64,000 nucleotides of DNA from an uncultured Lachnospiraceae bacterium. GTDB taxonomy: Bacteria; Bacillota; Clostridia; Lachnospirales; Lachnospiraceae. The notes under the pieces are model-generated. The model was not told the origin of the DNA. It made no database searches and saw only the letters and a program-made list of their open reading frames with translations. Both the position numbers and the translations under genes were made by a program. This document shows, one piece after another, positions 16,975 through 25,033 of this stretch (positions are counted from its first letter, which is position 1; the number at the start of each line of letters is the position of its first letter). Location: the NCBI GenBank assembly GCA_902801415.1, contig CADCIK010000015.1, positions 1-64,000 on the forward strand, in the 5' to 3' direction.

Positions 16975-18651
16975 CTACTTCTGATGCGGTTTATAAGTGA
17001 CCGCCAGCATCGTGATATCGTCAAACTGAGGCGCATTCCCGACAAATTCCTCGATCGTAGCGCTGACCTCCTCGATCAGTTCTCTGGGACACGCCTCGGG
17101 ATCTCTGTTCAGGGAATCGAGCATTCTGTCCATACCGAAAAGTTCCGTCCGGCTGCTGGTGGCTTCGACAACGCCGTCCGTATAGACGAAAAGCCTGTCA
17201 CCGGGCTCCAGAGTGATCTGATAATCGGTGTAAGGAACGTCTTCCATGGCGGCCATTACAAGACCGTGCTTGTCCTTTATGACTTCAAAGGACTTTCCAT
17301 TGCGGCACAGCACCGGATATTCATGTCCGGCATTACAGGCAGTGAGAATACCTGTTGAGATCTCAAGGATGCCGAGCCACACGGATACGAACATACCGCT
17401 CTGGTTGCTCGCGCAGATCCGGTTGTTGAGTATCGCGATGATCTCGGAGGGAGCGGCGCCGACGGTGGATGCGACATTGTTCTTGAGCAGCGATTTGACG
17501 ATGGCCATGAACATGGCGGCAGGAATTCCCTTGCCTGATACATCCGCGATGATCAGGGCCAGATGATCGTCGTCGACCAGGAAGAAATCGTAGAAATCGC
17601 CGCCCACTTCCCTGGCCGGATCCATGGAGGCATACAGGTCAAAATCCTGAGCCCTGTCAGGAAATGCCGGGAATTTGCTGGGCAGTATGTCGGACTGGAT
17701 CTGCGCCGCGATGCTGAGCTCTGTGCGGGACCTTGCCTTCTCCCCCGTGACTTTGACCAGGTGCTCCAGGTACCTGACGACTCTTCTCTCCATGGAGCGG
17801 ATCTCATGGTAGAGATCTTCGATCTCGTCATGGCTGTTAAAGTGCAGATCAATGATGTCCGTGGATGTATATTGCCCCTTTTTCTCTGTGAATTTTCTGG
17901 TCTCGGTACACAGCTTATTGATCGGCTCCGTGACGTTGCGCTGCATAAAGAATACGCCGGACGCGGCTGCGACCAATGAAACGATCAGTGCGTTGAGGAT
18001 ACTCATGAGCGCGAAATGCAAGTGCTTTTGGCGAAGCGACTCCATGCTGACGTCGACGCCTATTACGGCAACGGGATCTCCTTCCGAATCATAGACCGGT
18101 TCAAAGCTTGTGCAGAGAACTCCGTCCACTGTACTGGAGATCGTCGCGGGGATCGATTGGTTGCTGCCGCTGTACTGCATATAGGGACCGTCCAGAATAT
18201 CGATCAGGCCAAAAGAGTAATAGCCTGCATCGGGATCGATGAGTCTGCAGAAGACGCCTTCCTCGATGGACTGCAAATAGATATATTTGACGTCCATATA
18301 CTGAGAGAATTGAACCAGGAGTTCATTGATATTGTCGTAGGTGAGAAGCAGATCACGCTGCACCAGATAATCCCGGATCAGGGCTTCATCCTGCTTCTCG
18401 ATCGCCTCAGCGCGGATCTTCTGATATTCGCTGTCATGTGCAGCGTCAAGAAGGAGCCTGACCCTTGTGCCGTTGATCGCGTTGCTGACTGTCTGTGCAA
18501 CATTTCTCGAGAGATCCTGGTAGAACCTGTCGGTCGTGCGGACATGTTCCCAATAGCCTGCCAGGATGGAAAAGCAGGAACAGGAGAAGATCAAAACAAT
18601 GATCAGCAAGTATAGTTTAAAAGCGAGCGAGTAGCGGCGCCTTTTTTTCAT
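16975..18651 (-). CDS. membrane sensor PP2C-type serine phosphatase (SpoIIE/RsbU class)
   Basis: A 558-residue two-helix membrane sensor. An N-terminal helix (about 12-32), an external region of about 180 residues that looks like a double Cache sensor, a second helix (about 217-237), a HAMP-like and coiled linker, and a C-terminal PP2C/SpoIIE phosphatase domain (about 330-555). Metal-binding motifs include 'EVGGDFYDFF', 'IADVSGKGIPAAMFM', 'NAGHEYPVL', 'YTDGVVEA' and 'QFDDITMLAV'. It probably dephosphorylates an anti-sigma antagonist in response to an outside signal; the STAS protein encoded convergently is the obvious candidate. Confidence 0.9.
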   Translation of the reverse strand: MKKRRRYSLAFKLYLLIIVLIFSCSCFSILAGYWEHVRTTDRFYQDLSRNVAQTVSNAINGTRVRLLLDAAHDSEYQKIRAEAIEKQDEALIRDYLVQRDLLLTYDNINELLVQFSQYMDVKYIYLQSIEEGVFCRLIDPDAGYYSFGLIDILDGPYMQYSGSNQSIPATISSTVDGVLCTSFEPVYDSEGDPVAVIGVDVSMESLRQKHLHFALMSILNALIVSLVAAASGVFFMQRNVTEPINKLCTETRKFTEKKGQYTSTDIIDLHFNSHDEIEDLYHEIRSMERRVVRYLEHLVKVTGEKARSRTELSIAAQIQSDILPSKFPAFPDRAQDFDLYASMDPAREVGGDFYDFFLVDDDHLALIIADVSGKGIPAAMFMAIVKSLLKNNVASTVGAAPSEIIAILNNRICASNQSGMFVSVWLGILEISTGILTACNAGHEYPVLCRNGKSFEVIKDKHGLVMAAMEDVPYTDYQITLEPGDRLFVYTDGVVEATSSRTELFGMDRMLDSLNRDPEACPRELIEEVSATIEEFVGNAPQFDDITMLAVTYKPHQK

Positions 18652-18703
18652 GAAATATTCCCCTTATATACTGAAATAGGACTCTGTTATACAAAATATC
18701 CGA

Positions 18704-18721
18704 AGCAGTCTGCGGACTGCT
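18704..18721. promoter_or_regulatory. 18-bp dyad in the divergent phosphatase / NHLM gap
   Basis: AGCAGTC-TGCG-GACTGCT is a perfect 7-bp inverted repeat with a 4-base centre, located between the divergent genes and without a T-run. It could be an operator for either. Nothing else but the promoter below is seen in 18652-18896; a 68-codon minus frame here has no ribosome site and is ignored. Confidence 0.35.
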
Positions 18722-18802
18722 GTTATGTCTATTATTTTATCACAAAACATACCGTCTTTTGGGAACATTAAGGCGGCAGGAGGATCTTGCGTGAATCTTT
18801 CT

Positions 18803-18830
18803 TTGCGCGTGACCGATTCTACAGTATAAT
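18803..18830 (+). promoter_or_regulatory. probable promoter of the NHLM export locus
   Basis: A perfect TATAAT at 18825-18830 is preceded at 16 bases by TTGCGC, a weak -35. It lies about 66 bases before the start of the HlyD-like gene. Confidence 0.5.
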
Positions 18831-18896
18831 ATAAGTTGGACTTAATCCGGACGCCTGCTGTCAGGCGCATTTAACACAAAGGAATGGGGATCAGCT

Positions 18897-19373
18897 ATGG
18901 AAAATAAAGAATTATTCAGAAAAAAAGCAGTTGAGAGAGTGGCATCGCCCGAACAGCTCAATGATTATATCCACGTCACAAGTCCCGCGATCTGGATGGC
19001 GCTGGTCGGTATCATCCTCATTTTAGCCGGCGGTATTGTCTGGGGAATCTTCGGCAACTTATACACGACTGTAGAAGGCGCGGGCACAGCAGCAGGAGGA
19101 AACCTGACTCTTTATATCAAAGTGACAGACCGGGAAAAGGTAAAGGAAGGCATGTCGATCTCTGTGGGCGGGGAGACAACAGCCGTGCGCGAGATCTCTC
19201 AGGAGCCTGTGAAGATCCCCTATGAAGTCAGTGAGTACGTTCTGGAGACGACCGATCTGAATCCCGGGGACTGGGCGTATGAGGTACAGGCGGATACGGA
19301 CCTGAAGGACGGTGTATACAGTGCGAGTATTACTGTTGAATCCGTGCATCCGATCAAATTCGTGATCAATTAG
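18897..19373 (+). CDS. shortened NHLM-type secretion protein (HlyD-like membrane adaptor)
   Basis: The N-terminal 60 residues have the pattern of the NHLM bacteriocin-system secretion protein: 'LFRKKAVERVASPEQLNDY', one transmembrane helix at about 32-54, then 'VEGAG' entering the external part. Usual members are 300-400 residues with a lipoyl/coiled-coil hairpin; this one is 158 residues, and the hairpin is replaced by a short beta-rich extracellular part. It is first of three co-directional genes with a peptidase-ABC exporter and a second ABC protein, so it is probably the periplasmic-side adaptor of that exporter, but reduced. It ends cleanly with a stop and shows no sign of frameshift. 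Confidence 0.75.
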   Translation: MENKELFRKKAVERVASPEQLNDYIHVTSPAIWMALVGIILILAGGIVWGIFGNLYTTVEGAGTAAGGNLTLYIKVTDREKVKEGMSISVGGETTAVREISQEPVKIPYEVSEYVLETTDLNPGDWAYEVQADTDLKDGVYSASITVESVHPIKFVIN

Positions 19374-19437
19374 TATGTGATCGATTCGTAAAAGTATAGA
19401 CAGTACCGGCAAGGGGCTCTCAGGTCCCGGCAGTCAT

Positions 19438-19485
19438 CAGAGGCTTAAGGATCAGGAGAGACTTAAGATCAGCAGAGGCTTAAGA
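19438..19485 (+). repeat. three short imperfect direct repeats before the peptidase-ABC gene
   Basis: CAGAGGCTTAAG, GGAGAGACTTAAG and GCAGAGGCTTAAG occur in a row with a period of 17-18 bases immediately upstream of the ATG at 19486. They provide A/G-rich sequence that probably includes the ribosome site; no clean AGGAGG stands at the usual distance. Confidence 0.6.
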
Positions 19486-21678
19486 ATGAGTAATAACAGT
19501 AAAAAGATCAAAGAACCGGTCAAAAAAGGCATAGCCAAAGTCCCGGTCATCATGCAGATGGAGGCGCTGGAGTGCGGCGCGGCCTGCCTGACAATGGTTC
19601 TTTCCTATTATGAGAAGTGGATCCCGCTCGAACAGGTGCGCGTGGACTGCGGCGTCTCCAGAGACGGTTCCAATGCGGGAAACGTGCTCAAGGCAGCCAG
19701 ACATTACGGGCTTAATGCCGACGGATATAAGGTAGAGCCGCAGGCACTGATGGCAAATGCGACGTTTCCCTGTATTATCCATTGGAATTTTGACCACTTT
19801 GTCGTCCTGGACGGATTTAAAAAGGACGCGGCAGTCCTCAATGATCCCGCAAGGGGAAAGATCGAAGTTTCTATGAAGGAATTCGACGAGTCCTTTACGG
19901 GGATCTGCCTCATGTTCTCGCCCGGTGAAAACTTCCAGCCGGAGGGAAAACCCAAGAGCATTCTGGGTTTTGCCAGAAAGAGACTGAAGGGGGCGGAAGC
20001 GGCGATCGTGTTCGTCGTCCTGACGACCATTATCTCCTCGCTGTGTGAAGTGATATCTCCCGGCTTCTATCAGGTCTTCATGGACCGGCTGCTGACCGGC
20101 AGGAATCCGGACTGGGCTATTCCCTTCCTGATCCTTCTGTCCGTGTTTACGGCTATACAGCTGGCAGTTTCCTGGATCAACGTCGTGTATTCCATGCGGA
20201 TCAACGGCAAGCTAGCGATCGTGGGCAATTCGGAATTCATGTGGAAGATCCTCAGGATGCCTATGGAATTCTTTTCCCAGCGAATGGCGGGAGACATTCA
20301 GTCCAGGCAGAACTCCAACTCGGAGGTCGCGTCAAACCTCGTCAATACATTCGCGCCGTTGGCGCTCAATACCGGTATGATGGTCTTTTATCTCGCGGTC
20401 ATGCTGCGAATGAGCGTGATCATGACGATCATGGGACTGGTCACGGTACTCATAAATGCGGTGTTTTCCCGATATATCTCGGAGAAGCGGATCAATATCA
20501 CCAGAGTCGCGGTCCGCGACAACGGCAAGCTGTCAGGCACCACTGTGGCGGGGATCGAGATGATCGAATCCATCAAGGCAAGCGGTTCGGAGAATGGATT
20601 TTTTGGCAGATGGGCAGGCTATCAGGCCAGCGTCAACCTTCAGGATGTGCGCTTTACGAAAATGGATGAATATCTGGGGCTCCTTCCCCAGATCGTCTCG
20701 GGGATCACGGATGTGCTTGTCCTGTGCATGGGAATCCGGCTAGCGATGCAAGGGCAGTTTACACCCGGTATGATCGCGCAGTTCAGCGTCTATATGAAGG
20801 CTTTTCTTGCCCCGGCCAATACATTGATCTCGACCGGACAGACAGTCCAGCAGCTGCGGACAGAGATGGAACGGATCGAGGACGTTATGGAATACCGTAT
20901 CGATCCGCTTGCGGAGAATGAGGCGGACGCCGGAGCGGAGGACGTATCCTACGCCAAGCTTTCCGGCAAGGTGGAGATGAGGAACGTCACGTTCGGATAC
21001 GCGCCTCTGGGAAAGCCCCTGATCCAGGATTTCAGCATGACGCTTGAGCCCGGGAAGAGCGTTGCCTTTGTCGGCGCTTCCGGCAGCGGCAAATCCACAC
21101 TTGCCAAGCTCCTGTCGGGTCTGCATCAGCCCTGGAGCGGTGAGATCCTCTTTGACGGAAAGCCGATCGGGGAGATCGATAAAGCTGTTTTCAGGGGATC
21201 GCTGGCTGTCGTAGATCAGGATATCACGCTGTTTGAAGATACGATCTCCAACAATATCAAGATGTGGGATACCACGATCGAGAACTACGAGGTGATCCTC
21301 GCGGCGCGCGACGCCCAGATCCACGACAAGATCATGGAACGTGACGGCGGTTATGAGTATACGATCAAGGAAAACGGCACGGATTTCTCCGGAGGTGAGA
21401 AACAGAGGCTGGAGATCGCCAGAGTTCTGGCGCAGGATCCCACGATCGTCATTATGGACGAAGCGACGTCGGCGCTGGACGCGCGGACGGAATTCAATGT
21501 AGTCCGCTCGATCCGCGACAGAGGCGTCACGACGATCGTGATCGCGCACCGGCTCTCCACGATCCGGGATTGTGATGAGATCATTGTCATGGACCACGGT
21601 CTCGTGGCCGAGAGAGGGACCCATGAAGAACTCTATGCGTTAGGCGGCCTTTACACAGAGCTGGTCAGCAGCAATTAA
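19486..21678 (+). CDS. NHLM-type peptidase/permease/ATPase ABC exporter
   Basis: A 730-residue exporter that should cleave a leader peptide and secrete the core. The N-terminal C39 peptidase domain (about 18-140) has Q24, catalytic C30 in ECGAACL, H104 in FDHFVVLDG and D120 in LNDP, so it looks active. Six membrane helices (about 165-440) and a nucleotide-binding domain with GASGSGKS, FSGGEKQR and 'IVIMDEATSALD' follow. The segment order and the paired second ABC gene match the NHLM bacteriocin system transporter. No leader-peptide gene with a double-glycine type site is seen nearby, so the cargo is probably encoded elsewhere. Confidence 0.9.
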   Translation: MSNNSKKIKEPVKKGIAKVPVIMQMEALECGAACLTMVLSYYEKWIPLEQVRVDCGVSRDGSNAGNVLKAARHYGLNADGYKVEPQALMANATFPCIIHWNFDHFVVLDGFKKDAAVLNDPARGKIEVSMKEFDESFTGICLMFSPGENFQPEGKPKSILGFARKRLKGAEAAIVFVVLTTIISSLCEVISPGFYQVFMDRLLTGRNPDWAIPFLILLSVFTAIQLAVSWINVVYSMRINGKLAIVGNSEFMWKILRMPMEFFSQRMAGDIQSRQNSNSEVASNLVNTFAPLALNTGMMVFYLAVMLRMSVIMTIMGLVTVLINAVFSRYISEKRINITRVAVRDNGKLSGTTVAGIEMIESIKASGSENGFFGRWAGYQASVNLQDVRFTKMDEYLGLLPQIVSGITDVLVLCMGIRLAMQGQFTPGMIAQFSVYMKAFLAPANTLISTGQTVQQLRTEMERIEDVMEYRIDPLAENEADAGAEDVSYAKLSGKVEMRNVTFGYAPLGKPLIQDFSMTLEPGKSVAFVGASGSGKSTLAKLLSGLHQPWSGEILFDGKPIGEIDKAVFRGSLAVVDQDITLFEDTISNNIKMWDTTIENYEVILAARDAQIHDKIMERDGGYEYTIKENGTDFSGGEKQRLEIARVLAQDPTIVIMDEATSALDARTEFNVVRSIRDRGVTTIVIAHRLSTIRDCDEIIVMDHGLVAERGTHEELYALGGLYTELVSSN

Positions 21679-21698
21679 GGCAGGAAGGACAACTGATT

Positions 21699-24140
21699 AT
21701 GGGCTGGTTTGACGAACAAATCCGTCTTAGAAAACTAAATGACGAGGAACTGTTTGAAGATTCCTTTCTGGAGATGGCCGGAGCCGTCATGGGCAGGGAA
21801 TTCCAGGCAGTGCTGGAAAGCGACCGCATAAAGACCAAAAACGCGATCGACGCGATCCTTGGCAGCATGTACATCCGCAGCAGGGAGATTCCCGACGACG
21901 TCACGGACCTCAATGACCAGCTGGACTATCTGCTGGATCCTCACGGGATCATGCGCAGAGCGGTCAAGCTTCCGCCCGGATGGTACAAAGACGCGGCAGG
22001 CCCCATGCTCCTGATCTTTAAGGAGGATAAGGTCCCGGTCGCGGTTCTGCCCGGAAAGCTGTTCGGCTATGAATTCATTGATCCCCGCACGCAGAAGAAG
22101 TGCATGGTCAATAAAGAGAATCAGGAGCTGTTTGAAGAGGACGGTCTTTGCTTTTATAAACCGCTTCCGCAGAGAAAGATCGGGATCAAGGATCTGCTCC
22201 TCTATATGGCCTTGGCCAGATCGGTTTCCGATCACGCTCTGATCGTGATCAGCACAGCGGCATTGACTGCAGTCGGTGCGCTTACGCCTATGCTGAGCAA
22301 GCTGGCGTACGGAAAGGTCCTGCGGAGCGGACAGATGCCTATGCTCTACGCACTGGCTTTCTTTATGATCTGTACTGCAGTAGGCGAACTTCTGTTTTCA
22401 TCGATGAGCAATCTGATCGGGCAGGCCGCGCAGACCAAGGAGACTGTGGCGATCGAAGCGGCGGTCATGATGCGGATCCTGTCCATGCCCGCGTCTTTCT
22501 TCAGAAAGTTCAGTTCCGGTGAGCTTTATTCACGGACGCAGTCTGCCACGACGCTGTGCAAACAGCTTGCCTCGACCGTATTTTCAACAGGACTTACATC
22601 GCTGTTTTCTGTGGTCTACATCGCTCAGATCTTCCACTATACACCGGCGCTTGTAGTACCGGCACTGGCGATCACGCTTGCGACGGTCGTATTCTCGATC
22701 GTATCGACGCTGCTCAATACGCAGGTGTCGAGGTCTTCCATGCAGCTGGCGGCGCAGGAAAACGGTATGAATTACGCAATGATCACCGGCATCCAGAAGA
22801 TCAAGCTGGCCGGCGCTGAGAAGCGCGCCTTTGCCCGCTGGGGAAGGCTCTACGCCAAAGAAGCGGGATTTTTGTATAATCCTCCGCTGATCATCAAGAT
22901 GAACTCTGTGATCTCTGCGGCTATCAACCTGGTCGGTGTGGTGATCATGTACAGTGCCGCCATCAAAAGCGGCGTCAGCTATGACAACTATATTGCGTTC
23001 ACAGCCGCTTACGGCTATGTCACGGGCGCTTTTATGCAGATGTCGAGCATCGCGCTCCTGATCGCGGGTATACGTCCTACTTATGAGATGGTGAAGCCGA
23101 TCCTGGATGAGGAGCCGGAAACAGCCGGCGGAAAGCAGACTGTGACCAGGCTCAGCGGAAACATTGAAATGAGCCATGTGAGTTTCCGATATGCGGACAA
23201 CATGCCGAATATCCTGAACGATCTGAGCATCAGGATCAAGTCGGGAGAATATATCGCGATCGTTGGTGAGACCGGATGCGGAAAGTCCACACTGGTAAGG
23301 ATCCTGCTGGGCTTTGAGAAACCCAAAAAGGGTGCCGTCTATTACGACGGCAAAGATATCAGCGGACTGGACCTTCGCTCTCTCAGACGGCATATCGGCG
23401 TAGTCATGCAGAACGGAAAGCTCATGATGGGCAGTATATTCGAGAATATCACTATTTCCGCGCCTTGGCTGACTTTGGATGACGCGTGGAAGGCGGCTGA
23501 GACGGCAGGTATAGCGGATGATATCCGGGAAATGCCCATGGGCATGCAGACGATCATCTCCGAGGGACAGGGCGGCATATCCGGCGGCCAGAAGCAGAGG
23601 CTTCTGATCGCGAGAGCCATCGCACCCAACCCCAGGATCCTGATCTTTGACGAAGCGACATCGGCGCTTGACAATCTCACCCAGAAAAAGGTGACCAAGG
23701 CGCTTGATTCCTATAAGTGCACGAGACTGGTGATCGCGCACCGCCTCTCCACCATTCAGGCCTGCGACAGGATCCTGGTGCTGCGGGGCGGCAGGTTTAT
23801 TGAGGACGGAACTTACGATGAACTGATCGCGAATCAGGGATTTTTCGCTGAGCTGGTAGAGAGACAGCGCCTGGATCTGGGCAGCAGCAGTCAGAACACC
23901 GGCAAGCCTCAGAATAATGAACCGAATACAGAGGATTACGGACCTGAGTCGGAATACTGCGAATCAGAAGCCGACGCGAACGGAGCAGAAGATTACGAGT
24001 CAGAGGCCGACGCTTATGAGTCGGAAGCCGGCGCGAACGGAGCAGAGGATTACGAGTCAGAAGCCGACGCTTATGAGTCAGAAGCGGATGCAAACGCGGC
24101 GGATTTGAGTGACGGGGAAGAGAATGGACCTGTGGGATGA
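21699..24140 (+). CDS. NHLM-type ABC exporter, second subunit with N-terminal non-peptidase domain
   Basis: The 813-residue partner half-transporter. The first ~165 residues are a cytoplasmic domain typical of the second NHLM ABC protein, without C39 catalytic residues. Six helices follow, then a nucleotide-binding domain with GETGCGKST, ISGGQKQR and 'ILIFDEATSALD'. The last ~85 residues form an acidic tail with an internally repeated block (GAEDYESEADAYESEA occurs twice, almost exactly), which I have not seen in this family. The tail overlaps the start of the TraX-like gene by 17 bases. Confidence 0.88.
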   Translation: MGWFDEQIRLRKLNDEELFEDSFLEMAGAVMGREFQAVLESDRIKTKNAIDAILGSMYIRSREIPDDVTDLNDQLDYLLDPHGIMRRAVKLPPGWYKDAAGPMLLIFKEDKVPVAVLPGKLFGYEFIDPRTQKKCMVNKENQELFEEDGLCFYKPLPQRKIGIKDLLLYMALARSVSDHALIVISTAALTAVGALTPMLSKLAYGKVLRSGQMPMLYALAFFMICTAVGELLFSSMSNLIGQAAQTKETVAIEAAVMMRILSMPASFFRKFSSGELYSRTQSATTLCKQLASTVFSTGLTSLFSVVYIAQIFHYTPALVVPALAITLATVVFSIVSTLLNTQVSRSSMQLAAQENGMNYAMITGIQKIKLAGAEKRAFARWGRLYAKEAGFLYNPPLIIKMNSVISAAINLVGVVIMYSAAIKSGVSYDNYIAFTAAYGYVTGAFMQMSSIALLIAGIRPTYEMVKPILDEEPETAGGKQTVTRLSGNIEMSHVSFRYADNMPNILNDLSIRIKSGEYIAIVGETGCGKSTLVRILLGFEKPKKGAVYYDGKDISGLDLRSLRRHIGVVMQNGKLMMGSIFENITISAPWLTLDDAWKAAETAGIADDIREMPMGMQTIISEGQGGISGGQKQRLLIARAIAPNPRILIFDEATSALDNLTQKKVTKALDSYKCTRLVIAHRLSTIQACDRILVLRGGRFIEDGTYDELIANQGFFAELVERQRLDLGSSSQNTGKPQNNEPNTEDYGPESEYCESEADANGAEDYESEADAYESEAGANGAEDYESEADAYESEADANAADLSDGEENGPVG

Positions 24141-24963
24141 AATGCAAGGCACAGTGGACGCCGCCTTGATCAAAAAAATCGCGATCATAACAATGTTTAT
24201 CGATCACGCCACTTTGAGTTTTCTGGAAGTGGCCAGAGCCGCGAATGGCAAGAGACTGATGTATGTGATCCCCCATGGAGAGCTCCTCGATGAGATCGGC
24301 AGAGGGATCGGAAGGCTTGCCTTTCCCGTGTTCTGTTTTCTGCTGGTAGAGGGATTCATCCATACGCGCAGCAGAGTAAAATATCTGAGCCGGCTGATCG
24401 TCTTTGCGCTGGTGTCGGCGGTTCCCTTTTATCTTCTGGTCTTTCCGGAGTCCCAGAAGAGGCATGGAGACACCCTGTTCACGCTGGCGACAGGATTTGC
24501 GCTGATATGGTGTGTGGATGTACTTGCAAGACTTCTACCGCTCCGGTGGAGACCGGTCATATACGGATCGTCGGCCCATTTCAAAGACGTTCCCATGATC
24601 CCGCTGCCCGCATGGGCGGACAATATGGCTGTGAGGATCATTCTCTTCACTGCGGGAAGCGCCGCGGCCGCGTACGCTGCCTGCCGGCTTGCCAAGTGGG
24701 GCGGATTTGACTATTCTTACGGAGGTGTGCTCTGTATTTTGATCCTGTATCTTCTGTACAGGGTAAGAAGCCTGTCAATCCCGGCCGCATGGGCGTGGCT
24801 CACGTATTACAACCACAATGAGCTTCTGGCCATCACGGGATTTGGGCTGATCTGGTGTTATAATGGAAAGAGAGGAAAGCAGAACAAGTACTTCTTTTAT
24901 CTGTTCTATCCGGGGCACCTGCTGCTCCTGTATCTGATACGAAAAGCGATCTGGGGAATTTGA
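24124..24963 (+). CDS. TraX-like multi-helix membrane protein
   Basis: A 279-residue membrane protein of the TraX family (F-pilin N-acetylation protein in plasmids; common in Firmicute chromosomes with unknown role). Recognisable parts are 'LIKKIAIITMFIDHATL' near the N-terminus, 'RGIGRLAFPVFCFLLVEGF' with 'HTRSRVKYLSRL', and the C-terminal 'KYFFYLFYPGHLLLLYLI' with its Tyr-Pro-x-His. About eight hydrophobic segments are visible. I prefer ATG 24124 over GTG 24109; neither has a strong ribosome site, but both lie inside the end of the NHLM ABC gene, so expression is probably coupled. An acyl transfer to an exported peptide is a possible role, by inference only. Confidence 0.8.
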   Translation: MDLWDEMQGTVDAALIKKIAIITMFIDHATLSFLEVARAANGKRLMYVIPHGELLDEIGRGIGRLAFPVFCFLLVEGFIHTRSRVKYLSRLIVFALVSAVPFYLLVFPESQKRHGDTLFTLATGFALIWCVDVLARLLPLRWRPVIYGSSAHFKDVPMIPLPAWADNMAVRIILFTAGSAAAAYAACRLAKWGGFDYSYGGVLCILILYLLYRVRSLSIPAAWAWLTYYNHNELLAITGFGLIWCYNGKRGKQNKYFFYLFYPGHLLLLYLIRKAIWGI

Positions 24964-25033
24964 GCGCGGAGGCTGTAACAGCTGTCCGCCTCAGGATACG
25001 CCGGATCCTGCGGCTTGCGAAAGGGAGGCACAT

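Noticed and set aside
18664..18870. 68-codon minus frame in the phosphatase/NHLM gap
   Set aside because: Overlaps the promoter and dyad, no ribosome site. I considered it as a precursor peptide but it is on the wrong strand and lacks a leader pattern.
22584..23741. 385-codon open frame on the minus strand
   Set aside because: Antisense shadow of the second NHLM ABC gene.
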